DNA of 11,579 nt from Chromera velia (GCA_018398765.1 JAHBMJ010003234.1:1-11579); one strand, 5' to 3'; shown: positions 1 through 7,516, numbered from the stretch's first letter. The notes: generated by a model from the sequence alone, not told the origin. Numbers and translations are program-made.

Positions 1-38
<38 letters not shown>

Positions 39-50
39 GAGAGAGAGAAA
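1..50. repeat. Poly-G tract followed by GA repeat at contig edge
   Basis: Bases 1-37 are uninterrupted G, followed by a short GA run to about 50. Such a tract is a typical assembly break point, so the WD40 gene that begins at 123 probably continues upstream, beyond this edge. The true tract length is uncertain because long homopolymers are poorly sequenced. Confidence 0.9.
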
Positions 51-122
51 AGGCGAAAACGTGCCCTCTCTTGCCTTTGACTTGTTTCTTTCTCTCCTTC
101 TCTCCTGATGACTTGTTTTCAG

Positions 123-359
123 TTTTTTTCACTCGACGCTGGGGGTGGAGGGGAGGAGGCAGAGGGAGACGGGGAGACGGCGACTCTCCTCCAGTCGATG
201 GTCGAGGGCCCCCACTCAGCCGCAGTGACGGGATTGGTCCCGGTGCCAGTGACGCGTCTCCGGGCCGGGAGGGCGGGGGGGTCCTCTGCCTTCTCTGTGG
301 TTGGGTGTGAGCCTGAGGAGGTCGCATTTGTGAGTGTGTCGTTGGACGGGGAGATCAAG
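123..359 (+). CDS. WD40 gene, exon a (first exon in window)
   Basis: A pyrimidine-rich stretch ends in TTTTCAG at 122, and the donor GTACGT starts at 360. The exon holds 79 whole codons and begins and ends in phase 0. It opens with FFSLDAGGGGEEAEGDG, an acidic Gly-rich stretch, and ends with the WD40 strand AFVSVSLDGEIK. The intron 360-788 removes 429 nt, after which LW completes the repeat motif. An ATG at 108 lies in frame but falls inside the pyrimidine tract of the acceptor, so I do not take it as the start. Confidence 0.65.
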
Positions 360-2147
360 GTACGTCGTCAGCGTGGGGGGAGTATTTCTGGTTATCTGGA
401 TATGAATGCGTGCATATCTTTTCCTGTGTTCACCCCTTCGGGCACGCGGTTGCTTGTTGAGTGTCTGGCAGGGCTTTGAGAATGACTTAAGTTGCAGTGA
501 CTGGCTGGAGTAGGCCCAGGGATTATCTGGCTGCCTGAATGCATCCGTGAGTGGGTGGAAGGATGGATGAGAGGTACTTGATGACGCGGAAGTCGGGCAG
601 AAGAGAGTAGGATGGAGAGAGGACACGTTGAATTTTCTTTCGCCCTCTTGTTTGGTTGGTCAGATGCATGTCCTTCTCTTCCTCCTCGTCTGTTCTTATG
701 AATCCTTTCTTCGTCTTCTAAGAGGTTTCTTTCTTCGTTTTCTTTCTGTTCTCTCTGGCCTCTGTGTGAGTGTCTGTTTCTTGTGCAGCTGTGGCACGCG
801 CACAGCCAGAGCGAGAGCGCTGTCGATCCTGAGGGCACCGGTGGCGGTGGGAAGGGGAGAGGAGGACGGTTTGGGAAGGGGCGGGGGGGCAAGGGAGGGG
901 CGTCTGGCGAGGGCGGAGGGAAGGCGAAGGGAGGGGATGATGATCCTGTGCCGATAGTGTGGTCGGCTTCCTCCGTCTCCTCTTTTCGTGGGTTGCCCTG
1001 CACTGCGGCGGCAGCGTCACTCGACGGCTCCGTGGTTGCGGTGGCGCACTCGCACAGGAGACGGCCGCAGGTGTATGAGGGCCTTCCTGTATTTACGGGG
1101 GTTGTCTCTCTATGGGGTGCGGGAGGAAGTGTGCTTCTGGGTGCCTTCCCTCTCCCTGCAGTCTTTCCAGAGGTCTGTTGCTGCGCCGTGATTCTCGTGT
1201 GTGTGCTGCGTTCTTTTCTATTCTTTTCTTTTTTCTCCGCACACGGCCAAGCTGGAAGATCTCTTCTCTAGTGATGCAATCAATACCATGTTTCTCTTTC
1301 TCTCAAGTCGAAAGGCTTCTTGTTTCGTATTGAATCACTCATTGGCTGACTCTCTCCATCATTCAACCAAGACTACGATATGCATAAACACGACGTCAAG
1401 AACTACAGTGGAGGACCTTTATGACTCTTAAAAAGTCGTTTGCTTGAGTCATTTCGTTTCGGGCTGAGACATTGTACAACAGTAAGCACGGTGTGTGTGT
1501 GTGCCAGAAGCTTTGGACCTCTCTGCCTGTGTATCATTTCGCAGAAATGGAACCTTGGCTTCTCTCCAGAGACGTCAGCTGAGGAGTCGGGGAGACGTGA
1601 GGGAAATCGGAGGCTTGGCCACGTTTACGCCCCTCCTCAAATGAGGCTCTCCTTGATTGACTCTTCTGTTGGCCCCCTTCTCCTGTGCGCCTGGGGGGAG
1701 ACTGGAGGGGGGACGAGCGTTGGACTCTGGGAGCTGAGTGGGTTCGCTCTGCTATGGAAGAAGAGCGTCCAAGGTGAGGGACGGCGTGGGGGGTAGTGGG
1801 GTCAGAAGCAGCTCTTCAATGAACTGTTCGTTCTCTTTTTTCCCCTTTCTTTCTCACCCTCCCTCCTCCCAGGGCCTCCCGTCTCATCAAGACGCGTGGA
1901 CACCACACTTTCTCTGGCAGCCTGGCTTGTTGATTCTCTTCTCTCTTGAACAGGGCGGTCGCACACAACTGCCTGAAAGTTCTTCGATGGAACGCTGTGT
2001 CTATTCATTGGTCCCCGCGAAGTTGCTCTTTGTTTTCGACCACTTGTCGGGCCTCTCCCACTTCCTCTGGCCCCTGTACGTTCAAGAACAGTGGACTTTG
2101 CTCCTGATGAGCTGGAAGCTATGACGACAGATGGCGAAGCTTCGTAA

Positions 2148-2204
<57 letters not shown>

Positions 2205-2229
2205 CTGTCTGTCTGTGTGTGTGTCTGTC

Positions 2230-2265
<36 letters not shown>

Positions 2266-3535
2266 CGTCTGTTCCAGTCTGCGTGTTTCTTCCTTTGGGG
2301 GCGGGTGACTTCGGGATTCATCTCCGGGAATTTTGCACACCTCTGTGTAGTCGCCTATTCATCATGCATGTACCTCTTCCCTTTCCTCTCTTGTTCACAT
2401 TGCGGCTGCAGGGGAACCCCGGGATCTGATCTGCGAGCCTGCTCCCGCCCCCTGCCCATTCTTTGCCCTCCTCCTTGCCCCACCCCTCCCCAAAGAAGCC
2501 AAAGGCAAAAACCAGAATGCGCAGAGAGAAAAAGCCGGACAGCCACGAAAACAGAGAGACGACGACGCGACTTTGATTCACGCATTCCATCTCTCCATTG
2601 AGACCTCTGTCCCCATCCCCTTGCCAGGCCAACAGAAAGGAAACAGGGGCCCCGGCATTCGGGTCCGTTCTGTCCCCGTATGGCGGAATTCCGCCCAAAA
2701 CAAGTCCTCTGTTCTGTCCCCTGCCGAGACCGTCCCCCTAGCAGGTGCTTTCCTCCCCCCCCGCCTCGAGGAGACGGCCTCGGGTCGTGAAGTCCCGGTG
2801 GCTCGTATGGCCGTGCTGTATGGTGCCTTTGAGCTCTCGCTGCACCAGTGGTACTCTGAAGCTGCCGTTACTGGGAAAGATCCTGAGGGTGCGGGGCCAC
2901 CAGGGGGTGAGGGGTTCCGGGCAGAAGGGGTGGGATTGGCTCTGTCTGGGGAGGTTGAGGGAGAGGGGGGGGGTGCAGAGATGTCTCCTGTTGCTGGTCT
3001 GAGACCGCTATCGAGTTTCAAGAAGATAATGGGGGGAGCTCCGGCAGCCGCCTCTCTTGCGACTGCATCAGAGGCTGAATTGGCTCGAGTGCCGAACATC
3101 ACAGCACGCCCATTTGCCCTGACCACACGACCCGCAGATCGGTTGGCACAAGACCGGGCGGCTGCCGATCTGGTCTCCAGCCTTCAGGGCGTCCCCTCGC
3201 ATATGGCACCAGACGCACCAGAGCTTCTCCGCTCCGTCTTGGTGGCCACCATGAATGCACACCCGTCCCCAGTGTCCAGTGTCCCCGACGCACAGGGGAG
3301 GGCGGGAGTTTTCGGATCGGTCCCTTCAGCAGCAGCAGCGTCGTCCTCTGCAACGGGGAGAGAGTCCAGGGGCCCTAGGCCCACTGCGCCAGGGCATGTG
3401 CCAAAGGCGCCGGCAGGGTTTACCTTCGATGCCTCTCGTGTCGGCACGTCTGCACTCTTCCTCGCACCGGCACACGCTCGCAGTCTGGCTGCGGTGGTAG
3501 GCAGAGGTGCATCTCTGAAGCCAAAACAAAAGTAG
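123..3535 (+). CDS. WD40-repeat nucleolar protein, WDR75/UTP17-like (5'-truncated, multi-exon)
   Basis: Seen: exons 123-359, 789-1172 and 1545-1773 join in phase, and a last exon runs 2412-3535. The spliced product carries WD40-type strands: FVSVSLDGEIK joined across an intron to LW, then SFRGLPCTAAAASLDGSVVAVAHS...GVVSLWG, then LLLCAWGETGG...VGLWELSGFALLW. The C-terminal region contains LQGVPSHMAPDAPELLRSVL. Known: WDR75/UTP17 (yeast Nan1) is a tandem beta-propeller protein of the t-UTP subcomplex, acting in the nucleolus in pre-rRNA transcription and early 18S processing. From memory its family has an RxLP...SPDGSxLAVS...LWD repeat and a conserved P-[AS]-H-xx-P segment near the C-terminus. 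Inferred: the order and spacing here fit that family better than a generic WD40 protein. The N-terminus is missing, and the link between 1773 and 2412 is unresolved. Alternative: another U3-associated WD40 protein. Confidence 0.6.
789..1172 (+). CDS. WD40 gene, exon b with Gly/Lys/Arg-rich insert
   Basis: The acceptor TTGTGCAG ends at 788. The donor GTCTGT starts at 1173 and is weaker than the other donors. The exon is 128 codons, phase 0 to phase 0. It starts with LWHAHSQSE, completing the repeat of exon a. It then carries a low-complexity Gly/Lys/Arg run (about residues 18-51 of the exon), then PIVWSASSVSSFRGLPC and a second WD40 repeat ending GVVSLWGAGGSVLLGAFPLP. A short Arg-rich insert (HRRRPQVYEG) splits the second repeat. 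Confidence 0.65.
1545..1773 (+). CDS. WD40 gene, exon c
   Basis: The acceptor TTTCGCAG ends at 1544 and the donor GTGAGG starts at 1774. The exon enters in phase 0, matching the previous donor, and leaves in phase 1. It encodes KWNLGFSPETSAEE, a basic linker, then SSVGPLLLCAWGETGG and VGLWELSGFALLWKKSVQ, which read as the third and fourth strands of another WD40 repeat. The intron before it (1173-1544) is 372 nt. Confidence 0.6.
1954..2143 (+). CDS. WD40 gene, probable exon d, frame unresolved
   Basis: Acceptor-like AGs end at 1872 (CTCCCAG) and 1953 (TTGAACAG), and donor-like GTs sit at 2076 (GTACGT) and 2144 (GTAACC). All three frames stay open over most of 1980-2070. One reads CVYSLVPAKLLFVFDHLSG, which suits a WD40 strand. 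Another reads VDFAPDELEAMTTDGEA near its end. No single frame fits both the phase-1 donor at 1774 and the phase-1 acceptor at 2411 with these sites. Either a small exon is missed or the sequence carries an indel, so the boundaries are provisional. Confidence 0.35.
2149..2264. repeat. Compound CT / GT / CTGT microsatellite
   Basis: CT units run to about 2176, then GT, then two interruptions of three CTGT-like units, then GT again to about 2264. It lies in the intron before the last exon of the WD40 gene. Open frames over it (Cys/Val and Leu/Ser runs) are artefacts of the repeat. Confidence 0.95.
2412..3535 (+). CDS. WD40 gene, last exon (C-terminal region)
   Basis: The acceptor GGCTGCAG ends at 2411, after a pyrimidine-rich stretch. 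The frame is entered in phase 1, is open for 373 codons and stops at TAG 3533-3535. It begins EPRDLICEPAPAPCPFFALL, then a Lys/Gln-rich linker (KEAKGKNQNAQREKAG), then MAVLYGAFELSLHQWYSE, an acidic Gly-rich run, SSFKKIMGGA, and the segment SLQGVPSHMAPDAPELLRSV. The rest is Ala/Ser/Pro-rich, disordered-looking, and ends KPKQK. The same frame is also open from an alternative acceptor at 2350 (TGTGTAG), so the exon could start at 2351. The conserved-looking parts match the linker and C-terminal region expected of a WDR75-type protein. Confidence 0.65.
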
Positions 3536-4364
3536 AAACTTACTAGAAAGTTGAAAAGCGACTACCAAAATTTATCTTGTGGTTCCGAAATTACCGTAAC
3601 AAAATGAATCACTTGTGGTAAATCTAAGACTGAATATAATTTCTGTTTTACTCCTAGTTCTACTCTTGGGCTAGGTTCTACTTTAACTGAGGTTTCGCTA
3701 ATCAAATTTATATAAAATTCTAAATACATCAAATCACTTGTTTGGGATTTATCGTTCATAATAGAATTCACTAACAATTGAATTCAATGCAAGTTAAATT
3801 ATAAAACACTGTTAAAAACAGACTTTTTAAACAGTTAAATTAAACTAGAGTTAAAACTTAAAAGTTAAAACTAGTGAACAAACTATGACTCTACTAAGTA
3901 CACTAAGCTATGACTATACTGAAGTTATATGGAGCTAGTGCTCATGCTAGTACTCATGTAGGCTATAACTGTGGGGCATGATATACACTCTAGCATACAC
4001 TGTCATACAATGTACATATCTGGGTATATATATTTTCCATTCGCCATAATATAATGTATACACTGATATACACTGAATAACACTGAAAAAAATATATATC
4101 ATAACATATAAGATTCATGTAGATTCATGTCAGGACAATCGCCTAACCTCACAGCTTTCTGCCCCAATGCCGAGCTATTGCCGATTCATTGCCGATCGAG
4201 CGTTCGACGTCCAGAAAAATGATATACGTGCGATATATACATGTGTTACACCCTAGGTTACACCTTTCTGGCCGGCAGCCGGCCCGCATAGGTCTGTGAC
4301 CCTAGTTATGACCTTATGTGACCTATATGCCTGGTATACCATAAAACTGTTTAGAGGTCCTGAA
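3536..4364. other. AT-rich intergenic sequence with short tandem duplications
   Basis: Composition falls sharply to AT-rich right after the WD40 stop. The stretch is full of near-perfect head-to-tail duplications: AGATTCATGT twice at 4111-4130, a TTGCCGA-bearing 11-mer about three times at 4166-4199, GTTACACC twice at 4245-4264, and GCTAGT[GA]CTCAT twice at about 3934-3957. A 15-bp palindrome, GGCCGGCAGCCGGCC, lies near 4270-4285. The 3' UTR of the WD40 gene must begin here, but I could not identify its end. No RNA gene is recognisable. Confidence 0.6.
3562..3777 (-). CDS. Orphan short open frame in AT-rich DNA (doubtful)
   Basis: The frame is open from 3783 down to a TAG at 3562. The first ATG gives a product of about 65 residues starting MNDKSQTSDLMYLEF and containing KVEPSPRVELGVKQKLYSVL and IHFVTVISEPQ. 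I do not recognise it. It has an amphipathic, ordinary-looking residue mix, unusual for such AT-rich sequence, but no signal peptide, repeat or motif. It could be a decayed transposon or foreign fragment, or chance. No promoter or splice partner is visible. Confidence 0.2.
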   Translation of the reverse strand: MLVNSIMNDKSQTSDLMYLEFYINLISETSVKVEPSPRVELGVKQKLYSVLDLPQVIHFVTVISEPQDKFW

Positions 4365-4616
4365 TTATTGTGAATTGCTATAAGTTGAATGCAAGAGTTC
4401 TAAACTGTTTACAAAATTATTTAAATTTGATTTACAAAATCTTTGGCAGTTATTGTGAGGTTTTCCTTGAGTGCGTAAATATAGGGTGACACTTTTGTAC
4501 CCCAGAAAACTCAAGAGATCTCTCTTTTGAGATCTGGACAGAGCAGACAAAACCCTCTCTGCCCTACTGAGGCTATTTTCTTGAGGCGGGGACAGTCTGA
4601 CACTACTGGGACTCCG

Positions 4617-4624
4617 AGACGCCG
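4617..4624. repeat. Target-site duplication, left copy
   Basis: AGACGCCG is identical to 4857-4864 on the other side of the element. With the flanking base on each side the match extends to GAGACGCCGC (4616-4625 and 4856-4865). The inferred empty site would read ...GGGACTCCGAGACGCCGC joined to AGGTTGCGATG. Confidence 0.75.
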
Positions 4625-4856
4625 CGCGGCCCATCCACTCTGAAAAAATTGGTAAGGGGTCTTCAGCTCGGGAATATTTGGTATTGAAGACTAGAGAAAA
4701 TCAGCCTTCGATGGGTCAGATATTTTGATTTCAGCAGTCTTTTTTGCCTTATTTGAGCCTTTGTGGGAAAGTTTGGCAAGGGGGGGGCAAAAAAAGGAAA
4801 ATTTGGCAGGGGTTTTAAAGTTTTGGTACCAAAAATTCCCGAGTGGATGGGCCGCG
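4625..4856. mobile_element. Non-autonomous DNA transposon (MITE-like) with TIRs and target duplication
   Basis: The left end CGCGGCCCATCCACTC (4625-4640) is the exact reverse complement of the right end GAGTGGATGGGCCGCG (4841-4856). The match resumes further in: CTCGGGAATATTTGGTA at 4667-4683 pairs with 4827-4843 with one mismatch, as if the left arm gained about 28 bp. AGACGCCG lies directly outside both ends (4617-4624 and 4857-4864). Because the ends contain CGCG, the duplication can also be read as 10 bp, GAGACGCCGC, with the element one base shorter on each side. The element is 232 bp with no coding capacity. Known: an 8-bp duplication suits hAT and 9-11 bp suits Mutator-like elements. 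I cannot decide between them. Confidence 0.8.
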
Positions 4857-4864
4857 AGACGCCG
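4857..4864. repeat. Target-site duplication, right copy
   Basis: AGACGCCG, an identical copy of 4617-4624, directly outside the right terminal inverted repeat. The perfect identity of the two copies suggests a fairly recent insertion. Confidence 0.75.
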
Positions 4865-4919
4865 CAGGTTGCGATGCTCCAGAGGCAGCGCCAGCAGACA
4901 CTGCAGGTACAAACACTGT

Positions 4920-5002
4920 AGAAGAAGAAGAAGAAGAAAAAGAAGAAAAAGAAGAAGAAGAAGAAGAAGAAGAAAAAAAAAAGAAGAAGAAGAAGAAGAA
5001 GA
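4920..5002. repeat. GAA/TTC purine tract
   Basis: About 83 bases of GAA units with A-rich interruptions. On the minus strand it is a TTC tract ending TTCTACAG, which has the form of a long pyrimidine tract before a splice acceptor. Plus-strand Glu/Lys-rich frames over it are repeat artefacts. Long GAA tracts can form triplex DNA, but nothing here shows that this one does. Confidence 0.95.
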
Positions 5003-5217
5003 CACAGGAGAGAATAAGGATGCGGCAGCCTGGAAAGCCGCTGCCTGGGGCATGATTTGGCCTCAGGCGGATATCTGCGGCTGCCGCAGGGTATTTCTTC
5101 ACCAGAATTTGCTCTGCCCGACGAGCGACTGAAACCTCCACTCCTTTGCTAACAAGGTATGTTATGTCGGGCTCTATCAACGCAGTATACAACGTAGCAT
5201 GTAGTCTCTAAAGACTG

Positions 5218-5441
5218 TCAGGGTTCTTTAGCCAGTAGATGGCTCCTGCATGCGTACTCCCGACGCTCCGACTGGGCATGTCCCTGTTCTCTCTTCAGCC
5301 CCCTCCCAATAGTACCTTTTTTGGCAAAGGCGTCCTTTGAAACCCTCGCCACGTCTGACTGTGTCACGTGTCTCCCCATTTCTAGGGGTTTCTGGGCCCC
5401 GAAGACATCATACGCAATGTTTCCTGCCAGATGAGATAATC
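5218..5441 (-). CDS. Possible minus-strand exon, unknown product
   Basis: An acceptor-like TTGACTTTCAG on the minus strand ends just above 5441, with a branch-like GCTTAAC shortly before it. The frame that follows reads LSHLAGNIAYDVFGAQKPLE and then HVTQSDVARVSKDAFAKKG, stopping at TGA 5218-5220. It could belong to the split frame lower down (5204-4365), because its transcript would reach that next, but I find no convincing donor to join them. The product is unrecognised. A plus-strand frame starting with ATG at 5475 runs nearby and is equally unsupported. Confidence 0.25.
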
Positions 5442-5474
5442 TGAAAGTCAAGTTAAGCTAGGCACTTTGGCAGA

Positions 5475-6162
5475 ATGAAGTCGATATTGACCGTGAGGGC
5501 AGACAGATGGAGTAGTAAAAGTGGGGATAAAGACCAACTTTCTGTGGTCTCTGGCTCAAGTTTTGACACCTTGATCGGCCGTTTGATTGTTAATTCTCGG
5601 TGGACCGAGTTACAGTGCTGTCTGTCATCTGATTTGGATTCTGTCCCCTGGGAAACATGCCTTTACCAAGTCAAAAAGCCTTTTTTTTAGATTTCAGTCA
5701 TCCAATCGTGTAAGTGTTAATTCTTATAGGCTTATTAGGCTAGGCTAAGCTTACAAGTTTTAACTTCAGATTTTATCAAAACAAAAGCTCTAGCAAAACT
5801 TGCTGCAAAAGCTAGTCTACCGAAGCATAATGTTTTAACTCAATTAATGACTATGACTATGGTACGCTATCGTCATCCATATGCAGAGCTAGCTAGATAC
5901 TTCTAAAGTTAGGCACTGGCAGGGAAAAGTTATTATTTTCTAGGATGCGATGCTACACTGTCTTAATCAACACTTCAAATTAAAAGCTTCAATCTCTTTA
6001 AGTTGAGACGTATCATCATGTCATGTATGCTCTAGCGCATGCTTCTTTATTAAAGTTGTTGGCTCCCAGGTGATGGTCTTCCGTCCAACTCACTTCACCT
6101 GATAGTGGTGTCCTCTTCCCTAGCCTCTTCCACAAACAACTCGGTCCAAAATCTTTTCCACT
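5475..6162. other. Intergenic sequence, no gene recognised
   Basis: A plus-strand frame of 71 codons from ATG 5475 (MKSILTVRADRWSSKSGDKD...) ends at a run of T at about 5690. It has no recognisable motif and no splice partner. From 5690 to about 6060 the sequence is AT-rich again, with small duplications such as GACTATGACTATGG near 5850 and TAGGCTTATTAGGCTAGGCT near 5730. I see no RNA gene or transposon end here. Confidence 0.5.
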
Positions 6163-6498
6163 TCACATCCTAACACCATACTGCCCCTCACTTCTCTTCC
6201 TTTCTTCCTCTTTAAAATTTTGAGTAGGCTTAGCTTTCCATTGATGTACCTGGCATCCCCACTCACTTGCAAAGGTTTGTATGCAGAGAGGGCATTGGAA
6301 CACCCCCGTCATCTTCCTTTTCCTGACCGCCCTTCTCTCTTCCTTCCTCTCTGTCTCCTCTCCCCTTGTCTCTTTCACCCCTTCTATCACTATATTCTCC
6401 ATCCTCCACTGGTATCCTTTCCTATCCTTTACAAATCTCTGCCACTCTCCCAGCCACTCTCCTGCATGGATGTCTACAGCTGCAAAGTCTGCAAACAC
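6163..6498 (-). pseudogene. Zinc-finger-like remnant, possibly transposon-derived
   Basis: A frame of 111 codons runs from a GTG-type opening (6498) to TGA at 6163-6165, with no ATG at its start. Around residue 20 it has WLGEWQRFVKDRKGYQWRME, then a highly charged Glu/Arg/Lys stretch (about 40-63), then FQCPLCIQTFASEWGCQVHQ. This gives Cys69, Cys72 and His85 in C2H2 spacing (C-x2-C-x12-H), but the second His is absent (WKAKPTQ follows). Known: single C2H2 fingers with nearby basic regions are common in retrotransposon proteins of algae and protists. Inferred: a decayed piece of such a protein. A small diverged host protein is the alternative. Confidence 0.4.
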
Positions 6499-7001
6499 AC
6501 AGTCAAACCATCAAAGGAAAGGCCTCCCAACAGCCCTCTTTTTAGTGCAAGCTATAGAGTGCAAGTCAAGGCCCGGTAGTGGACCATGGGGCTAGCCACG
6601 GGGTAGTAACATGTACCAGCAACATTATATTATCATCATGATAATCATACAATATTAATCATATCGTATCTTAACATGTATCTCTAGTTCCAACTCCAGT
6701 TACCACCATAGATGACTCGGATCCATCTAAATTAATTCTGAATTTCTGGTATAATTACTCCCTCAGCTTAAGAGCAAGTTGAAGAGCACCGACTCGGGGG
6801 TCATGATGATTAATGACCTAGTTAATGACTGTTTATGGCGTCTTCTTCTAGGTCATCTCTAGCGTCTTCTATTTCATAGTCAAAAATGTTTTGGACAGAT
6901 CGAGTTCTCTGTATGCATGTCGATACATGTCGATAGGAATGACTCAACTAGAATAGATGTTAAAGTATTGTACAATCGACGTCGAAAGGAACTGATCCGA
7001 A
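6499..7001. other. AT-rich spacer at the 3' side of the minus-strand secreted-protein gene
   Basis: No gene seen. From about 6600 the sequence is AT-rich and again shows short tandem copies, such as CATGTCGATA twice at 6916-6935 and TTAATGACCTAG/TTAATGACTG near 6810-6835. The 3' UTR of the minus-strand gene ending at 7002 must extend into this stretch. I could not identify its polyadenylation site. Confidence 0.55.
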
Positions 7002-7186
7002 TCACGACTTCAAACCAAACCACGACCCCCACCCCCCCGAGGTCCCGTTCTCACTCGACGAAGAGGACCCAGAGGAAGAAGACCCAGACGACGAGGAGGA
7101 AGAACCCCCTCCTGGCTCGAAGAGAGGCGCCGCCTTCTCGAGAAAGTGTTTCAGCATCGAAGAAGGGAAACGGGACATGCGGGAAC
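7002..7186 (-). CDS. Secreted-protein gene, last exon with Ser/Gly tail
   Basis: The acceptor TTTGTGCGTGCAG ends at 7187. The exon enters in phase 1 and stops at TGA 7002-7004. It encodes SRMSRFPSSMLKHFLEKAAP, then LFEPGGG, a Ser-rich run broken by Gly, then ENGTSGGWGSWFGLKS. The Ser run uses mixed codons (TCT, TCC, TCG, AGT), so it is not a simple DNA repeat, and it carries a possible N-glycosylation site (NGT). The opposite strand is also open here with an acidic frame. Confidence 0.55.
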
Positions 7187-7516
7187 CTGCACGCACAAAC
7201 AATGTTGGGCAGGGGATGGCAGGGGGGGGAACGGGGGGATAGAAAAAGAGCTAGAACGAAGGGTGGAGGCAGGAATGAGAAAGATCCGAGGGTCCCCTGT
7301 GAGTTGAGAACACAAAGACAGGGGAACGCACACATACGGTGCACAAAGTCTGTTGAAAGAAGTGAATCAAATGCACCCACAGGACAAAAGACGGGGGACG
7401 CTCACTTTACTCACAAACACATGGGCCTCTTTCACGTTTAAAACTTCCGTATGCCTCCATCATGCAGAGCGAGAAGGGAGGCCCCAGATGTACATACAAA
7501 CGTCCGTGCACACACA

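Larger units (their letters stand above)
4365..5204 (-). pseudogene. Minus-strand coding-like frame split by a miniature transposon
   Basis: Two minus-strand open frames, 5204-4815 (opening after a TAG) and 4634-4365, lie in the same register. Without the inserted element and one copy of its target duplication (240 bp, a multiple of three) they would form one continuous frame ending at 4365. Recognisable stretches are YLVSKGVEVSVARRAEQILV and KKYPAAAADIRLRPNHAPG upstream, and RSPSSVRLSPPQENSLSRAE and SALSRSQKRDLLSFLGYK downstream. In the present sequence the upstream frame runs into the element and stops at 4815. The middle reads through the GAA tract as Phe/Ser runs. Alternatively a 90-nt intron (5005-4916, donor GTGTCT, acceptor TTCTACAG) removes it in phase. 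I do not recognise the protein, and no good ATG is seen. Confidence 0.35.

Noticed and set aside
2131-2601. Plus-strand frame starting in the CT/GT repeat (Leu/Ser then Cys/Val runs)
   Set aside because: Its first third is microsatellite and the rest is a shadow of the last WD40 exon in another frame.
2578-3126. 182-codon minus-strand frame opposite the last WD40 exon
   Set aside because: Antisense shadow of a GC-rich exon. It has no splice support, and the plus-strand frame is longer and carries the family-like segment.
4190-4300. tRNA-like or structured RNA around GTTCGACGTCC and the GGCCGGCAGCCGGCC palindrome
   Set aside because: No acceptor stem, D-arm or anticodon arm can be folded around it. 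The palindrome alone is not enough for an RNA gene.
4725-5132. Plus-strand Arg/Lys-rich and Glu/Lys-rich frames over the GAA tract
   Set aside because: Produced by the triplet repeat; no motif and no splice context.
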